Part shown: positions 9,345-23,920 of the stretch, in pieces
Layout: every line of letters begins with the position of its first letter
Position numbering within the stretch: position 1 is the stretch's first letter
The notes under the pieces: model-generated
Told to the model about the DNA's origin: nothing
Database searches by the model: none
The model's input: the letters and a program-made list of their open reading frames with translations, nothing else
Program-made: the position numbers and the translations under genes
Source of the DNA: Corynebacterium frankenforstense
GTDB lineage: Bacteria; Actinomycetota; Actinomycetes; Mycobacteriales; Mycobacteriaceae
Length of the DNA: 64,000 bases
NCBI RefSeq assembly: GCF_030211955.1
Contig: NZ_JASODI010000005.1
Span: 1 to 64,000 of the forward strand
Direction of reading: 5' to 3'

Positions 9345-11339
9345 GTGGCTGAGGGAAAGCAGGCACTGGAGCAGACGTGGCGGGAGGTCGTCGCGGAACT
9401 CGTCGGCGCCTCCGAGCGCCCCGATTCCGGCATCCCGCCGCTGAACCACAAGCAGCGGGCCTTCCTCGCGCTGGCCAAGCCGATCGTGCTGGTCGACGGC
9501 TACGTGCTGCTGGCGACCCCGCACCAGATGGCCAAGCAGGTCGTCGAGAACGAGCTCGGCGAGCAGATCACCCGGGTACTCAGCGAGCGCATGCACCGGC
9601 CCTGCTCGCTGGCCGTCTCGGTCGACCCGCAGGCCGCCCACCGCGGGACCGAGGAGGCCCACGCCGTGGCCGACGCGGCCTCCGCGCCCGTCGACTCGGT
9701 GATCGGCCAGAACCCGGCCGCCCCGCAGAATGCCGGCCAGGTCGGCCAGATCAGCCAGGCAGGCAGCGCCGCCGCAGCCGGCTTCAACGCCGGGAAAAAC
9801 GCCGGCGGCTTCGGCGGTGATTCCGCCGGCGGGTTCCCGGGTGGCGAGGCCCCGACCGAACAGCGCCAGGCGCCGTACCAGAGCGAGGCCTTCGACCTGA
9901 CCTCTTCACCTGCGGCCTTCCACGACCCGGAGGCCCCGGCCGGCGCCCCGGCGGCCCCGGCACCGGAGCAGCGCCGCACCGAGGCCCCGCAGCAGACAGA
10001 GGTGCCCGGCTACGGCGAGCAAACCGGCTTCGCCCCGGGATACGGGACTGAGCAGCCCGACGGCTACGGCGGCGCCCCCACCAGGCAGAACGACTTCAAC
10101 TCCGGATACGCCGGCCCAGGCGCCGCAGGCGCCCCGGCCCCCACGCCCACCCGGCAGGAGGCGGCGACGGGGACCGGCGGGGCGTCGGCAATCAACGGCG
10201 CACCCCGGCAGACCGAGGCCGGCGGCTGGCGGCAGAGCTACAGCGGCGAGTCCGCGCAACGGCTGCCGCGCGAACAGCCGGCGCACGACCCCAACCGCGA
10301 GACCTCGCTGAATCCGCGCTACACCTTCGAGTCCTTCGTCATCGGCTCGTCGAACCGCTTCGCCAACGGCGCGGCGGTCGCCGTGGCCGAGAACCCCGCG
10401 CGCGCCTACAACCCGCTGTTCATCTCCGGCGGATCCGGACTGGGCAAGACGCACCTGCTGCACGCCGCCGGCAACTACGCCAAGCTGCTGCAGCCGAGCC
10501 TGCGCATCAAGTACGTCTCCTCGGAGGAGTTCACCAACGACTACATCAACTCGGTGCGTGACGACCGGCAGGAGTCCTTCAAGCGGCGCTACCGCAACCT
10601 CGACATCCTGATGGTCGACGACATCCAGTTCCTGCAGGGCAAGGAGGGCACGCAGGAGGAGTTCTTCCACACCTTCAACGCGCTGCACCAGGCCAACAAG
10701 CAGATCATCCTGTCCTCGGACCGCCCGCCCAAGGAGCTGACCACCCTCGAGGACCGGCTGCGCACCCGCTTCCAGGCCGGGCTGATCGCGGACATCCAGC
10801 CGCCGGACCTGGAGACGCGCATCGCGATCCTGATGAAGAAGGCGGAGGCCGACGGCACGCGTGTGGAGCGCGACGTGCTCGAGCTGATCGCCAGCCGCTT
10901 CGAGAGCTCGATCCGAGAGCTCGAGGGAGCCCTGGTGCGGGTCTCGGCGTACTCCTCGCTGATCAAGGAGCCGATCGACCTGGCCAACGCCGAGGTCGCG
11001 CTGCGCGACATCCTGCCCGACCCGCAGGACGTGGTGATCACGGCCTCGACGATCATCGAGACCACCGCCGAGCACTTCGGGATCTCGACGGCCACGCTGT
11101 GCGGCACCGGCAAGACCCGCGCGGTCACGCACGCCCGCCAGCTGGGCATGTACCTGTGCCGCGAGCTGACCGACCTGTCGCTGCCCAAGATCGGCGACCA
11201 GTTCGGCGGCAAGGACCACACGACCGTGATGTACGCCGACCGGAAGATCCGCAAGGAGATGACGGAGAAGCGCGACACCTACGACGAGATCCAGTCGCTG
11301 ACCCAGAAGATCAAGAACGCGGGGCGCGCGTCGATCTAG
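9345..11339 (+). CDS. dnaA: Chromosomal replication initiator protein DnaA
   Basis: AAA+ initiator that binds DnaA boxes and opens the origin. Domain I is at residues 1-90. Domain II is a long Gly/Pro/Ala/Gln-rich linker reaching about residue 310. Domain III holds Walker [14 protein letters not shown] (near 365) and Walker B LMVDDIQF. Domain IV ends with the DNA-binding helix [15 protein letters not shown]. At 664 residues it is well above the usual 450-530, and the excess is all in domain II. GTG 9345 follows a GGGAG site. The linker contains a copy of the dispersed 11-bp motif (10181-10191). Confidence 0.97.
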   Translation: MAEGKQALEQTWREVVAELVGASERPDSGIPPLNHKQRAFLALAKPIVLVDGYVLLATPHQMAKQVVENELGEQITRVLSERMHRPCSLAVSVDPQAAHRGTEEAHAVADAASAPVDSVIGQNPAAPQNAGQVGQISQAGSAAAAGFNAGKNAGGFGGDSAGGFPGGEAPTEQRQAPYQSEAFDLTSSPAAFHDPEAPAGAPAAPAPEQRRTEAPQQTEVPGYGEQTGFAPGYGTEQPDGYGGAPTRQNDFNSGYAGPGAAGAPAPTPTRQEAATGTGGASAINGAPRQTEAGGWRQSYSGESAQRLPREQPAHDPNRETSLNPRYTFESFVIGSSNRFANGAAVAVAENPARAYNPLFISGGSGLGKTHLLHAAGNYAKLLQPSLRIKYVSSEEFTNDYINSVRDDRQESFKRRYRNLDILMVDDIQFLQGKEGTQEEFFHTFNALHQANKQIILSSDRPPKELTTLEDRLRTRFQAGLIADIQPPDLETRIAILMKKAEADGTRVERDVLELIASRFESSIRELEGALVRVSAYSSLIKEPIDLANAEVALRDILPDPQDVVITASTIIETTAEHFGISTATLCGTGKTRAVTHARQLGMYLCRELTDLSLPKIGDQFGGKDHTTVMYADRKIRKEMTEKRDTYDEIQSLTQKIKNAGRASI

Positions 11340-11453
11340 CGGGGTTGATCGGGTTGGGGCCGGTCTGGCTGGGGGCTGGGCCGGTCTGGCTTGGGCTGGG
11401 GCCGGCATGGCCTAGCCGACCCTCCAAGCCTGCTGGCCCCGACGGTCCCACCG

Positions 11454-11488
11454 AAACCCGTCCGGATGACACGATCCGGGCGGGTTTT
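11454..11488 (+). terminator. Rho-independent terminator after dnaA
   Basis: A strong hairpin (AAACCCG and CCGGAT paired with ATCCGG and CGGGTTT around a 6-base loop) is followed by TTTT. It lies 115 bp after the dnaA stop, behind a short stretch of imperfect GGCCGGTCTGGCT repeats (11352-11405). Confidence 0.8.
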
Positions 11489-11620
11489 CGCGTGCCCGGG
11501 GGAGGGGCCTGGGGATCGCGGTGCACGTGAGGCCGGTGGGCCTGGCGGGGCAGGGGAGAGGGTTCCCGAGGCCAGCCGGTCCCGGTCCAGGTCCGGTCCA
11601 GGGCCTGAGCGAGGGCCTTC

Positions 11621-11712
11621 CGTGGGCATTTTGTGACGGTCTGTCGGGGCCGTCCGGCATTTGCCCAGGTGAAAACCGAGCGCCGGCGACAGACTTACAC
11701 AAAATGCCCACG
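11621..11712. repeat. Intergenic palindromic element, family 1, copy R1
   Basis: Perfect 15-base arms (11621-11635 and 11698-11712) contain the sequence CGTGGGCATTTTGTG and its complement. Inside, an 8-bp stem GTCTGTCG/CGACAGAC (11639-11646, 11687-11694) is separated by 3 unpaired bases on each side. The apical region carries the core TTTGCCCAGGT at 11660-11670. The same layout recurs at five other places in the window. The element lies between the dnaA terminator and the origin. Confidence 0.85.
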
Positions 11713-11851
11713 CATCCCCGCCCTGGACCAAAACCCGGACCAGGATCCGATGCAGACCCCGCCACCGGTCCCGGTCCGGGGCCGGCACCGGGTCCCGGGA
11801 TCGACGAGTCTCCACCGACCCCGGAGAGGACAGCCCCGGAGAGAGCAGCAC

Positions 11852-11939
11852 CTGACTTTTTGTGTCATGGCGTGAAGAGCGCCCGCCGTTTGCCCAGGTC
11901 AAAATCGACCCCCGATCCCGGTATGACACAAAAAGTCAG
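11852..11939. repeat. Intergenic palindromic element, family 1, copy R2
   Basis: Perfect 17-base arms (11852-11868 and 11923-11939) begin CTGACTTTTTGTGTCAT. The core TTTGCCCAGGT is at 11889-11899, in the same orientation as in R1, 140 bp away. The arm sequence differs from R1 but is still fully self-complementary. Confidence 0.85.
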
Positions 11940-12039
11940 TTCGACCCCCGCACAACCCCCGAGCAAACCCCGCACCCCGGCCCACCCGAGCACGCGCCAC
12001 CTACCAGCCCACCCAACCAGCCTACCCACCAGCTAACTC

Positions 12040-12435
12040 ACCGCCCACCCACCCGATTATCCACAGTGTCCACAGAGTTCTCCACAACCGTGTAATTACA
12101 AGAATGTAAGTCAGAGATTCCTGTCATTCCGGTCACGCCGCGGACCCCTCCGCGGCACCCCGCGCCGCCGACCTGCGGAACCACAAAAACCCAGGTCGCC
12201 GGATGTGGACAAATGGCCCGCCGGCGGGGGAGAGCCGGTGGATGAATTGTGAATGACAAGACCTCCCCGGAAGTTGTCCACAGGGACCCCGAGTTATGCA
12301 CAGACCGTCCACACGGCCACGCACATCCACGATTTTGTGGTTTACCTCGACCGGGGCGCCTCGATCCACAGACTCAACAGGACCTACTGCGGTTACCAAG
12401 AAAATTACTTGTAATTCTCTAGAAGAAAGAGGGGG
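12040..12435. other. oriC: Probable oriC, dnaA-dnaN intergenic region
   Basis: DnaA boxes are concentrated here: exact TTATCCACA at 12057-12065, GTGTCCACA 12066-12074, TTCTCCACA 12078-12086, TGTGGACAA 12204-12212, TTGTCCACA 12274-12282, CCGTCCACA 12305-12313 and CGATCCACA 12362-12370. Two AT-rich tracts, at about 12090-12128 and 12394-12431, stand out in this GC-rich DNA and are candidate unwinding elements. The dnaA-dnaN gap is the mapped origin in mycobacteria. The rest of the 1.3-kb gap holds the dnaA terminator and two family 1 repeats, with no gene. Confidence 0.85.
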
Positions 12436-12642
12436 TTGAGGATCGAGCGGACCGGCCCCTGGGCGCCACGCGGCGCCTAGGGGCCCGGACGAGCCAGCCT
12501 CGCCGGCCGTCAAAGACCGCCCGGCAAATGACATGAAGTTCCGTCGCCCCGACCGAACCGGTAGTTTGGAGTTGTTGTCATTCGCTGCCCCGGCCGTCCC
12601 CGCGGCCGGCGGCCCGGGATCACGAGGGAGCAGGTGCCGAAA

Positions 12643-13833
12643 ATGGAGTCACAAGGGGTCTCGTTCCGTGTGGCCAAGGACGACTTCGCCGACGCGGTCG
12701 CCTGGGTCGCCCGCAGCCTGCCGACCAAGGCGGCCCAGCCCGTGCTTCGCGCCATGGTCATCACCGCAGGCGACGAGGGCCTTGAGCTGGCCGGATTCGA
12801 CTACGAGGTCTCGACGCGGGTGCGCGTGGCGGCCGACGTCGACCAGCCCGGCGTCATCGCCGTGGCCGGCAAGCTGATCGCGGAGATCACCGGTTCGCTG
12901 CCGAACAAGCCCGTCGACGTGCGCCTGGATGACACGACCGTCTCGGTCGACTGCGGCGCCTCGCACTTCGAGCTGCCCCTGATCCCGCTCGACGACTACC
13001 CGAAGCTGCCCGAGCTGCCCGAGGTCACCGGCACCGTCGACCCGCGGCTGTTCTCTGAGGCCGTCGGCCAGGTCGCCGCCGCCGCGGGCCGCGACGACAC
13101 CCTGCCGATGCTGACCGGCGTGCACGTCGAGATCCACGGCTCCGAGGTCGTCATGGCCGCCACCGACCGCTTCCGTCTGGCGCGGCGCACCATGGAGTGG
13201 CAGCCGAAGTCGCCGGGCGTCGAGGCCACGCTGCTCATCCCGGCCAAGACGCTGCAGGACAACGCCCGTACCCTGGACAACCAGGTCAGCAACGACCCGG
13301 TGGACATCGCCGTCGGCACCGGCGACCAGGTCGGCGCGGCCGGCCTCTTCGGCGTGCACACCGACAACCGCGAAACCACCACGCGCATGCTCGACGCGGA
13401 GTTCCCGAACATCACGCCGCTGCTGCCCAAGACGCACACCTCGATCGCGACGGTGGAGATCGCCCCGCTGCAGGAGGCGATCCGCCGTGTCTCCCTGGTC
13501 ACCGACCGCAACGCGCAGATCCGCATGCAGTTCCGCTCCGGCGAGCTGATCCTCTCGGCCGCCGGCACCGACTCCGGCCACGCTGAGGAGTCCATGCCCT
13601 GCGCTTTCACCGGCGCCGACGAGCTGCTCATCGCCTTCAACCCGGGCTATCTCAAGGACGGCCTGGCCGTGGTGCACACCGACCGCGTGGTCTTCGGCTT
13701 CACGGAGCCCTCGCGCCCGGCGATCCTCATCCCCGAGCCCGAGGAGCTTCCCGAGGCCGACGCGGAGGGCAACTTCCCGACTCCGGCGACGGACTTCACG
13801 TACCTGCTGATGCCCGTGCGCCTGCCGGGTTAG
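12643..13833 (+). CDS. dnaN: DNA polymerase III sliding clamp (beta subunit)
   Basis: Ring-shaped processivity clamp, 396 residues in three similar domains. Recognisable segments are [62 protein letters not shown] and the C-terminal [10 protein letters not shown], which is essentially the actinobacterial end sequence. A GTG at 12634 is also in frame, but the GAGGGAG site lies only 3 bases before it and 12 bases before ATG 12643, so the ATG is preferred with some doubt. First gene right of the origin. Confidence 0.96.
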   Translation: MESQGVSFRVAKDDFADAVAWVARSLPTKAAQPVLRAMVITAGDEGLELAGFDYEVSTRVRVAADVDQPGVIAVAGKLIAEITGSLPNKPVDVRLDDTTVSVDCGASHFELPLIPLDDYPKLPELPEVTGTVDPRLFSEAVGQVAAAAGRDDTLPMLTGVHVEIHGSEVVMAATDRFRLARRTMEWQPKSPGVEATLLIPAKTLQDNARTLDNQVSNDPVDIAVGTGDQVGAAGLFGVHTDNRETTTRMLDAEFPNITPLLPKTHTSIATVEIAPLQEAIRRVSLVTDRNAQIRMQFRSGELILSAAGTDSGHAEESMPCAFTGADELLIAFNPGYLKDGLAVVHTDRVVFGFTEPSRPAILIPEPEELPEADAEGNFPTPATDFTYLLMPVRLPG

Positions 13834-13843
13834 GCGGGCCGGG

Positions 13844-15193
13844 GTGCGCCTCAGCGAACTCTCCCTGCGCGACTTCCGTTCCTGGCCGCAGCTCAACCTG
13901 CACCTCGACGAGGGGGTGACCCTCTTCGTCGGCCGCAACGGCTACGGCAAGACCAACATCATCGAGGCCGTGGGCTACCTGGCCCACCTGTCCTCGCACC
14001 GGGTCAACTCGGACGCCGCGCTGGTCCGCGCCGGCGCGGAGAACGCCCGGGTCTCGGCCACGGCGATCAACGAGGGCCGTCAGCTGACCGCCCACCTGCT
14101 GCTCAAACCCCGCGGGGCGAACCAGGCGCAGATCAACCGCACCCGCCTGCGCTCCCCGCGCGAGGTTCTCGGCGTGGTGCGCACCGTGCTCTTCGCCCCC
14201 GAGGACCTCGCGCTGGTCCGCGGCGAACCGGCTGAGCGGCGCCGCTACCTCGACGCGATCATCGCCACGCGCACGCCCCGGCTCGCGGGGGTCAAGGCCG
14301 ACTACGACAAGGTGTTGCGCCAGCGAAACGCCTTGCTCAAGTCAGCCGGCCGGGCGTTGCGTCGCGGCTACGGCTCCGAGGACGGTGCGGCCGCGCTGGT
14401 CACCCTGGACACCTGGGACGCGCAGCTGGCCGCCCTCGGCGCGCAGGTCATGCGCGCCCGCATGGATCTGACCGCCGAGCTCGACCCGCACGTGACCGCG
14501 GCCTACGCGCAGATGGCCCCGGGCCCGCGCGCCGCGCACGTCACCTACGCCCCGCGAACCGAGGTCGAACCCGACGCGGACGTCGCGACCATCGAGGCCG
14601 AGCTGCTCGCCCACCTGGGCCGCGCCCGCGACAAGGAGATCGACCGCGGCATGAGCCTGGTGGGCCCGCACCGCGACGACCTCTCGGTGACCCTCGGCGA
14701 CGGCCCGGCCAAGGGCTTCGCCAGCCACGGCGAGACCTGGAGCGTGGCCATCGCGCTGCGCCTCGGGGAATTCCAGCTGCTGCGTGCCGAGGGCACCGAC
14801 CCGATCCTGATCCTCGACGACGTCTTCGCCGAGCTCGATGCGCAGCGCCGCCGCCAGCTCGTCGCGCTCGCCCAGGAGGTCGAGCAGGTGCTCATCACCG
14901 CCGCCGTCGACGAGGACCTGCCCGGCAACCTCGACGGACTCACCGTCGCGCGCCACGAGATCACCCTCGACGACGACCACCTTTCGCTTCTCGACGCCGC
15001 GCCCCACCCCGATGCGGAAGACGGCACCGTCTCCGGTGGTGCGCCCGCCGCTGATGCGGCGCGCGAAGTGGCCGGCGAAGATGCGGGCGCCGAAGAAGAG
15101 GGCGCCCAGGAAAAGGGTGCCGGTGGGGCCGCGGCGGGCGAAGTGGCCGGCGAAGAAGAAACCGAGGAAGAGGAAGGCGGTGCGCCCGAGTGA
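13844..15193 (+). CDS. recF: DNA replication and repair protein RecF
   Basis: SMC-like ATPase that helps load RecA at gaps. Walker [14 protein letters not shown] is near residue 30, followed by [13 protein letters not shown], the signature [10 protein letters not shown] and Walker [13 protein letters not shown]. The catalytic part ends near residue 385. Beyond it is an extension of about 60 residues rich in Glu, Ala and Gly that has no counterpart in ordinary RecF (about 385-400 residues). Start is GTG 13844, 10 bases after dnaN. The stop overlaps the next gene by 4 bases. Confidence 0.95.
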   Translation: MRLSELSLRDFRSWPQLNLHLDEGVTLFVGRNGYGKTNIIEAVGYLAHLSSHRVNSDAALVRAGAENARVSATAINEGRQLTAHLLLKPRGANQAQINRTRLRSPREVLGVVRTVLFAPEDLALVRGEPAERRRYLDAIIATRTPRLAGVKADYDKVLRQRNALLKSAGRALRRGYGSEDGAAALVTLDTWDAQLAALGAQVMRARMDLTAELDPHVTAAYAQMAPGPRAAHVTYAPRTEVEPDADVATIEAELLAHLGRARDKEIDRGMSLVGPHRDDLSVTLGDGPAKGFASHGETWSVAIALRLGEFQLLRAEGTDPILILDDVFAELDAQRRRQLVALAQEVEQVLITAAVDEDLPGNLDGLTVARHEITLDDDHLSLLDAAPHPDAEDGTVSGGAPAADAAREVAGEDAGAEEEGAQEKGAGGAAAGEVAGEEETEEEEGGAPE

Positions 15194-15804
15194 GGGACAG
15201 CGAACGCGAGAACTCCGCCGAACCGCAGGTGGGCGGCGACATCATCGCGGAGGCCTTCGGCAATCTGCGTCGTCGCGCCGGCGCCGGCAACCGGCACGCG
15301 CCGAGCCTGAAGTTCCAGGCCAACGTCCGTTCCGAGGCCAAGGTTCCAGGCCTGAAGGAGCCCGAGCGGACCGGGCGCGGCCGGCGCGGGAGGACGAGGC
15401 GTCAACGCGGCATTCCCACCGGCGCGGACGGCTACATCGTGCAGCGCCGGCGCGACGTCGACAATGTGGGCAGCCTGCTCAGCCGCGAGATGCACCGCCG
15501 CGGCTGGACCGGGCACCTGGCCGACGGCTGGGTCTCCGGGCACTGGGAGGAGCTGGTCGGAGAGAAGATCGCCCAGCACACCCGCGTCGAGATGATCAAG
15601 GAGACCACCGTCTTCATCTCCTGCGACTCGACGTCGTGGGCGACGAACCTGCGCTACCTGCAGCGCCAGATCCTCCAGGAGATCGCCCGCAAGGTCGGGC
15701 CCAACGTGATCACCCAGCTGAAGATCTTCGGTCCGAAGGCGCCGAGCTGGCGCAAGGGCCCGCTGCACGTCAAGGGGCGCGGGCCGCGCGACACCTACGG
15801 ATAG
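15190..15804 (+). CDS. dciA: DciA-like DUF721 protein
   Basis: 204 residues. The C-terminal half is a DUF721/DciA domain ([29 protein letters not shown], then [18 protein letters not shown] and a final [10 protein letters not shown]). DciA proteins help load or operate the replicative helicase in bacteria lacking DnaC/DnaI. The N-terminal third is basic and disordered. It begins at a GTG overlapping the recF stop. The recF-dciA-gyrB order matches mycobacteria (Rv0003-Rv0005). Confidence 0.9.
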   Translation: MRDSERENSAEPQVGGDIIAEAFGNLRRRAGAGNRHAPSLKFQANVRSEAKVPGLKEPERTGRGRRGRTRRQRGIPTGADGYIVQRRRDVDNVGSLLSREMHRRGWTGHLADGWVSGHWEELVGEKIAQHTRVEMIKETTVFISCDSTSWATNLRYLQRQILQEIARKVGPNVITQLKIFGPKAPSWRKGPLHVKGRGPRDTYG

Positions 15805-18169
<2,365 letters not shown>

Positions 18170-18260
18170 GGTTGGCGCCTCGGGCTTGCCGACGTCGCGC
18201 TCGGGCGCGGCGGGCGGGCCCGCGCCGCGCCCGAGCGCGTCGGGGTCGCGCCCGCGCGAG

Positions 18261-18296
18261 AAAGGGGGCCGCAGCACTGTGCTGCGGCCCCCTTTT
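18261..18296 (+). terminator. gyrB terminator
   Basis: An almost perfect 17-bp stem (AAAGGGGGCCGCAGCAC and complement) ends in TTTT. A second long GC-only palindrome (about 18197-18239) sits between the gyrB stop and this hairpin, next to a copy of the 11-bp motif (18186-18196). Confidence 0.9.
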
Positions 18297-18363
18297 GGTG
18301 TGTCTGTCTCCGGGCGGGCTGCCGGGCTTGGGCCGTTGGGGGCTGCCTGCTCAGCCCGGCGGC

Positions 18364-18951
18364 TCAGCTGTTGTCGGCGTGGCGCTGGATGATCCGGCCC
18401 AGCTCCGGCACCGCCGGCACGATAAACCCGTGGGCCCGGCCGCGCACGCCGCGGTAGATCGTCAGTAGCGCCGGGAAGTCCACCCGGTCCGCCCACGAGT
18501 CCGAGACCGCCAGAAACTGCTCAGCGGTGGTGTCACGGCGGGCGTCGAGGAACTCCGCGAAGTCCTGGCCGGTCTCCACGGAGCGGTTACCTGCGGTTAT
18601 GTCTGCTTGCTTATCCCTATTGTTGGCTGCATCAACGGTGGCGTCGGGCCGCGAACCGGCGTCAGCCGTGTCAGCCTCCGCGCCTGGGTCGCCTCCCGAG
18701 GCATCCTCCCGCCCCGCGCAGAACTCCGTCCACTGCGGGGTCAGCGCCCCGAGGACGTCCGGGATCATCCGGTCGATCACCTTGACCACCACGTCGCGGT
18801 CGACGGCGCGCGCGGCCTTCATGGTCGTGCGCAGCGCGACCCCGCTGACGCCGGTGCGCGAGCGGATGGTCTCCTCGGCGAGTTCGCCGAGGTCCGCGAC
18901 GAGCCCGGCGCGGTGCCGGCTCGCCAAAAGGTGCGCCAGCTCGTTCTGCAT
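18364..18951 (-). CDS. Conserved actinobacterial hypothetical protein
   Basis: About 195 residues, alpha-helical in appearance, no membrane segment, family not recognised. The N-terminal part contains AEETIRSRTGVSGVALRTTMKAARAVDRDVV and the C-terminal part DFPALLTIYRGVRGRAHGFIVPAVPELGRII; both look like conserved cores. The middle (about residues 90-130) is a linker whose DNA (18585-18640) is much richer in A and T than its surroundings and uses codons such as ATA and AGG. ATG 18951 follows GGAAGGA; a TTG at 19017 would add 22 residues. Gene start uncertain. Confidence 0.7.
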   Translation of the reverse strand: MQNELAHLLASRHRAGLVADLGELAEETIRSRTGVSGVALRTTMKAARAVDRDVVVKVIDRMIPDVLGALTPQWTEFCAGREDASGGDPGAEADTADAGSRPDATVDAANNRDKQADITAGNRSVETGQDFAEFLDARRDTTAEQFLAVSDSWADRVDFPALLTIYRGVRGRAHGFIVPAVPELGRIIQRHADNS

Positions 18952-19221
18952 GAGCTCAACGTCCTTCCGCTCAAAGCTTGGTTGCGGCTCTTCCGCCACA
19001 GTCACCCGAGGACTCAATAGTCACATCAGTTAACTGCAACCACAACAGTCTCACACTGTACATGGCCGCCCGGTCGCCGCCCACCATACCGGCGCCGAAA
19101 CCTCTTCACCCGCCGTCTTCCTGGACTTCTCCGCCCGCCCCGCCACCCCCGTGCTCGGGTGCGGAGCCCGGGCCCCGGAAAACCCCGCGGCGCACCCGCG
19201 CGCCCCGTACCATCAGCGACT

Positions 19222-20106
19222 GTGACGCACCATACTGAACCGATCATCGTCGACGCAGACATCCCCGACGGCTCCCGCACGCCGGTCAACGTCTTCCTCG
19301 GCGGCGACCGCCCCCTGGTGATGCTCTGGCCCGGCTTCGGCGTCGGCGCCACCTACTACCGCCCGATCGCCGCCGAACTCGCCGCGCGCGGCTTCCCCGC
19401 CGCCATCGGCGAGCTGCGCGGCCAGGGAGCGAGCACCGCCCGCGCCGGTCGCCGCGCCGACTGGGGCTACTTCGAGCTGGCCACTCAGGACTACCGCCTG
19501 GCCATCGAGGCCGCCAAGGCCGAACTCGGCCTCGATGAGTCCCACCCGACCGTGCTTCTCACCCACTCCCTCGGCGGACAGGTCGCCACCGCCTTTCTCG
19601 CGCTTGACGACGCCCCGCTGCTCGGCGTCGCCGGCCTCCTCGGCGTGGGCAGCGGCTCGCCGTACTTCCGCATCTTCGAGGGCAACACCCGCGTGCGCAT
19701 CCGCGTCGGTGCCTCCCTCTTCGCGCTGGGCAACCGGCTCTTCGGCCACTGGCCGGGCGCGATGGCCGGCATCGACCCCGTCGGCTACGGCCGCCAGCCT
19801 GCCCGCCTCATGGCGGACTGGCGCCACCTCGCCCTGCACAACAGCTTCGAGAACGTCTTTAGCGGCCACGGCGTCCCCGACCACCGCACGGCCCTCTCCG
19901 GGGTGGAGGTCCCGGTGCTGTTCACCCGCTTCGAGAACGACGAGATGTGCCCGCTGGCCTCCTCGCAGGCCCTGGCCGGGCACCTGCCGAACGCGAAGGT
20001 CGCCTGCGAGGAGCTGCCCGGCCGGCTGGGCCACAACCGCTGGGCGCGCGAGCCGCAGATCGTCGCCGACCGCTTCGAGCGCTTCCTTTCCGACAACGGG
20101 ATCTAG
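19222..20106 (+). CDS. Alpha/beta hydrolase family protein
   Basis: 294 residues. The nucleophile elbow is LTHSLGGQ (Ser near residue 118), with an oxyanion-hole region WPGFGVG earlier, a late acidic segment FTRFENDEMCPL and a C-terminal histidine in GRLGHNRW, giving a plausible catalytic triad. No signal peptide, so probably cytoplasmic. Substrate unknown. GTG 19222 is preferred: TACCAT 8 bases upstream looks like a -10 element and there is no ribosome site, which points to a leaderless transcript. Confidence 0.8.
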   Translation: MTHHTEPIIVDADIPDGSRTPVNVFLGGDRPLVMLWPGFGVGATYYRPIAAELAARGFPAAIGELRGQGASTARAGRRADWGYFELATQDYRLAIEAAKAELGLDESHPTVLLTHSLGGQVATAFLALDDAPLLGVAGLLGVGSGSPYFRIFEGNTRVRIRVGASLFALGNRLFGHWPGAMAGIDPVGYGRQPARLMADWRHLALHNSFENVFSGHGVPDHRTALSGVEVPVLFTRFENDEMCPLASSQALAGHLPNAKVACEELPGRLGHNRWAREPQIVADRFERFLSDNGI

Positions 20107-20112
20107 ACCGAT

Positions 20113-20481
20113 CTAACCGGCCGGCCGCTCGTTTCGCGCGGCCAGCACGTCGACGAGCACCGCGGCGAGCACCTCGTTGGCCGAGCGCGTCGGCGTCAGG
20201 GGAACGACCTTCCGGGTCAGCGCCGCGACCGCCCGGGCCTGCGCGTCGCCGTCGGCGTGCACGGGTGCGCCCGCCAGCCGCGGCGCCGTGGCCCCGGCCA
20301 GGGCGGCCAGCCCCGGGTAGTCGCGCACGCTCGCGCCGGTGGCCGCGCAGACCTCGTCGGCGACCAGCACCACCTGCTCAAAGCTCAGGCCGCGGATCCG
20401 CCGCAGCGCCCCGCCAGCCCGGCCATCCCCGCCCGCGGCGACAGCGGCACCGTCCTGAACTGCGCCTTCCGCCCCATTCAC
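20113..20481 (-). CDS. Doc-like protein, probable toxin partner lacking the Fic motif
   Basis: 122 residues. The segment [35 protein letters not shown] resembles the start of death-on-curing (Doc) toxins, and the C-terminus [24 protein letters not shown] resembles their last helices. The catalytic HxFxxGNKR loop of Doc kinases is absent. It may therefore be an inactive or diverged toxin. It starts at a GTG overlapping the antitoxin stop by 4 bases. Family assignment is an inference. Confidence 0.55.
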   Translation of the reverse strand: MNGAEGAVQDGAAVAAGGDGRAGGALRRIRGLSFEQVVLVADEVCAATGASVRDYPGLAALAGATAPRLAGAPVHADGDAQARAVAALTRKVVPLTPTRSANEVLAAVLVDVLAARNERPAG

Positions 20482-20678
20482 CGCAGCCGTTCCTCGGCTG
20501 CGGTGTACTCGCGCACGGACTCGCGCGCCAGTTGGACCACCGCGGCGTCGTCAAGCGTCCGCGCGGCGGCGGCGACGATGGCACGCACCGCCGCCTCCCT
20601 CTTGCTCGAACCCTGCGCGCGCGCCAGCAGCGCGAGCGCGCGGTCCTCCTCGGCCGAGAGCCGCAACGTCATCGCCAT
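20478..20678 (-). CDS. Ribbon-helix-helix antitoxin-like regulator
   Basis: 66 residues. The N-terminus [35 protein letters not shown] has the strand-helix-helix pattern of CopG/Arc proteins, and the rest is a helical partner-binding tail. It is cotranscribed with the Doc-like gene. ATG 20678 lies 7 bases after TACCGT (a -10-like hexamer) with no ribosome site, suggesting a leaderless mRNA. The palindrome at 20688-20704 overlaps that promoter and is the likely autoregulatory site. Confidence 0.65.
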   Translation of the reverse strand: MAMTLRLSAEEDRALALLARAQGSSKREAAVRAIVAAAARTLDDAAVVQLARESVREYTAAEERLR

Positions 20679-20687
20679 GGGGCAGAC

Positions 20688-20704
20688 GGTACCACTGTGA
20701 TACC
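20688..20704. promoter_or_regulatory. Candidate operator of the RHH/Doc-like pair
   Basis: GGTACCAC-T-GTGATACC is an inverted repeat with 7 of 8 arm positions matching. It begins 10 bp upstream of the antitoxin start and covers its -10 hexamer. RHH antitoxins normally repress their own operons by binding such repeats. It is also about 80 bp upstream of the gyrA start. Confidence 0.6.
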
Positions 20705-20782
20705 GCACCGGTGCGGAAAATCGCTCACACGGCCCTGTGGCGCGTAAGATGGACTTGTTTAAGGCCTCAGAGAAAGGTGAGC

Positions 20783-23386
<2,604 letters not shown>

Positions 23387-23529
23387 GACACGGACCAGGC
23401 ATGAGTCTGGGACTGGGCCTGGTCGCGCCAAGCCATGACCGGCCGCGCCGGTCCGGGAGCTGGATCCCGGGCCGTCGGCCGCCCCGACAAGCACGACAAG
23501 TTCGAGAAGCAAAGGACCGGTAACTGACC

Positions 23530-23868
23530 GTGGCACAGAAGGAAGTAGTGCTCACCCGGGTCTCGCCCATGTCCGCTTTCCGAGTCGCACTGGCCCTCTC
23601 GCTGGTCGCGCTCGTGGCGTGGCTGGTCTGCGTGACGATCCTCTACTTCGGCCTCGCCGCGGCCGGGGTCTGGGAGAACGTCAACTCCGTCATCGGCGGC
23701 ATCGGCGGCGACGGGATCATCGGCTACGGCATGGTCATCAGCCTCTCCGCCCTGGGCGGGGCGGTGCTGGCCCTGCTGACCACCGCGCTGGCCCCCGTCG
23801 GCGCGCTGATCTACAACGCCGTGGTCGACCTCTTCGGCGGCCTCGTCGTCGAGGTCCAGGAGAACTAG
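23530..23868 (+). CDS. DUF3566 transmembrane protein
   Basis: 112 residues with an N-terminal strand (VVLTRVSPMSAFRVALALSLVALVA), a first membrane helix, a loop NVNSVIGGIGGDG and a second hydrophobic segment (MVISLSALGGAVLALLTTALAPVGALIYN), as in DUF3566 proteins. The homologue after gyrA in Mycobacterium tuberculosis is Rv0007. Starts at GTG 23530, 144 bp after gyrA, and is probably in the same transcript. Function unknown. Confidence 0.88.
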   Translation: MAQKEVVLTRVSPMSAFRVALALSLVALVAWLVCVTILYFGLAAAGVWENVNSVIGGIGGDGIIGYGMVISLSALGGAVLALLTTALAPVGALIYNAVVDLFGGLVVEVQEN

Positions 23869-23920
23869 GCTCCGGGAACCAGGCTCCGGCAGGTTTCTCC
23901 GGCAGGTTTCTCCGGCCAGG

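Noticed and set aside
11621..11939. The two palindromes after dnaA as a CRISPR array
   Set aside because: They are imperfect copies with different arms, no constant repeat and spacer pattern, and no cas genes are in the window.
11340..12036. Several open frames of 60-197 codons in the dnaA-dnaN gap
   Set aside because: They are Pro/Gly/Arg-rich, lack ribosome sites and run through the palindromic repeats and DnaA boxes.
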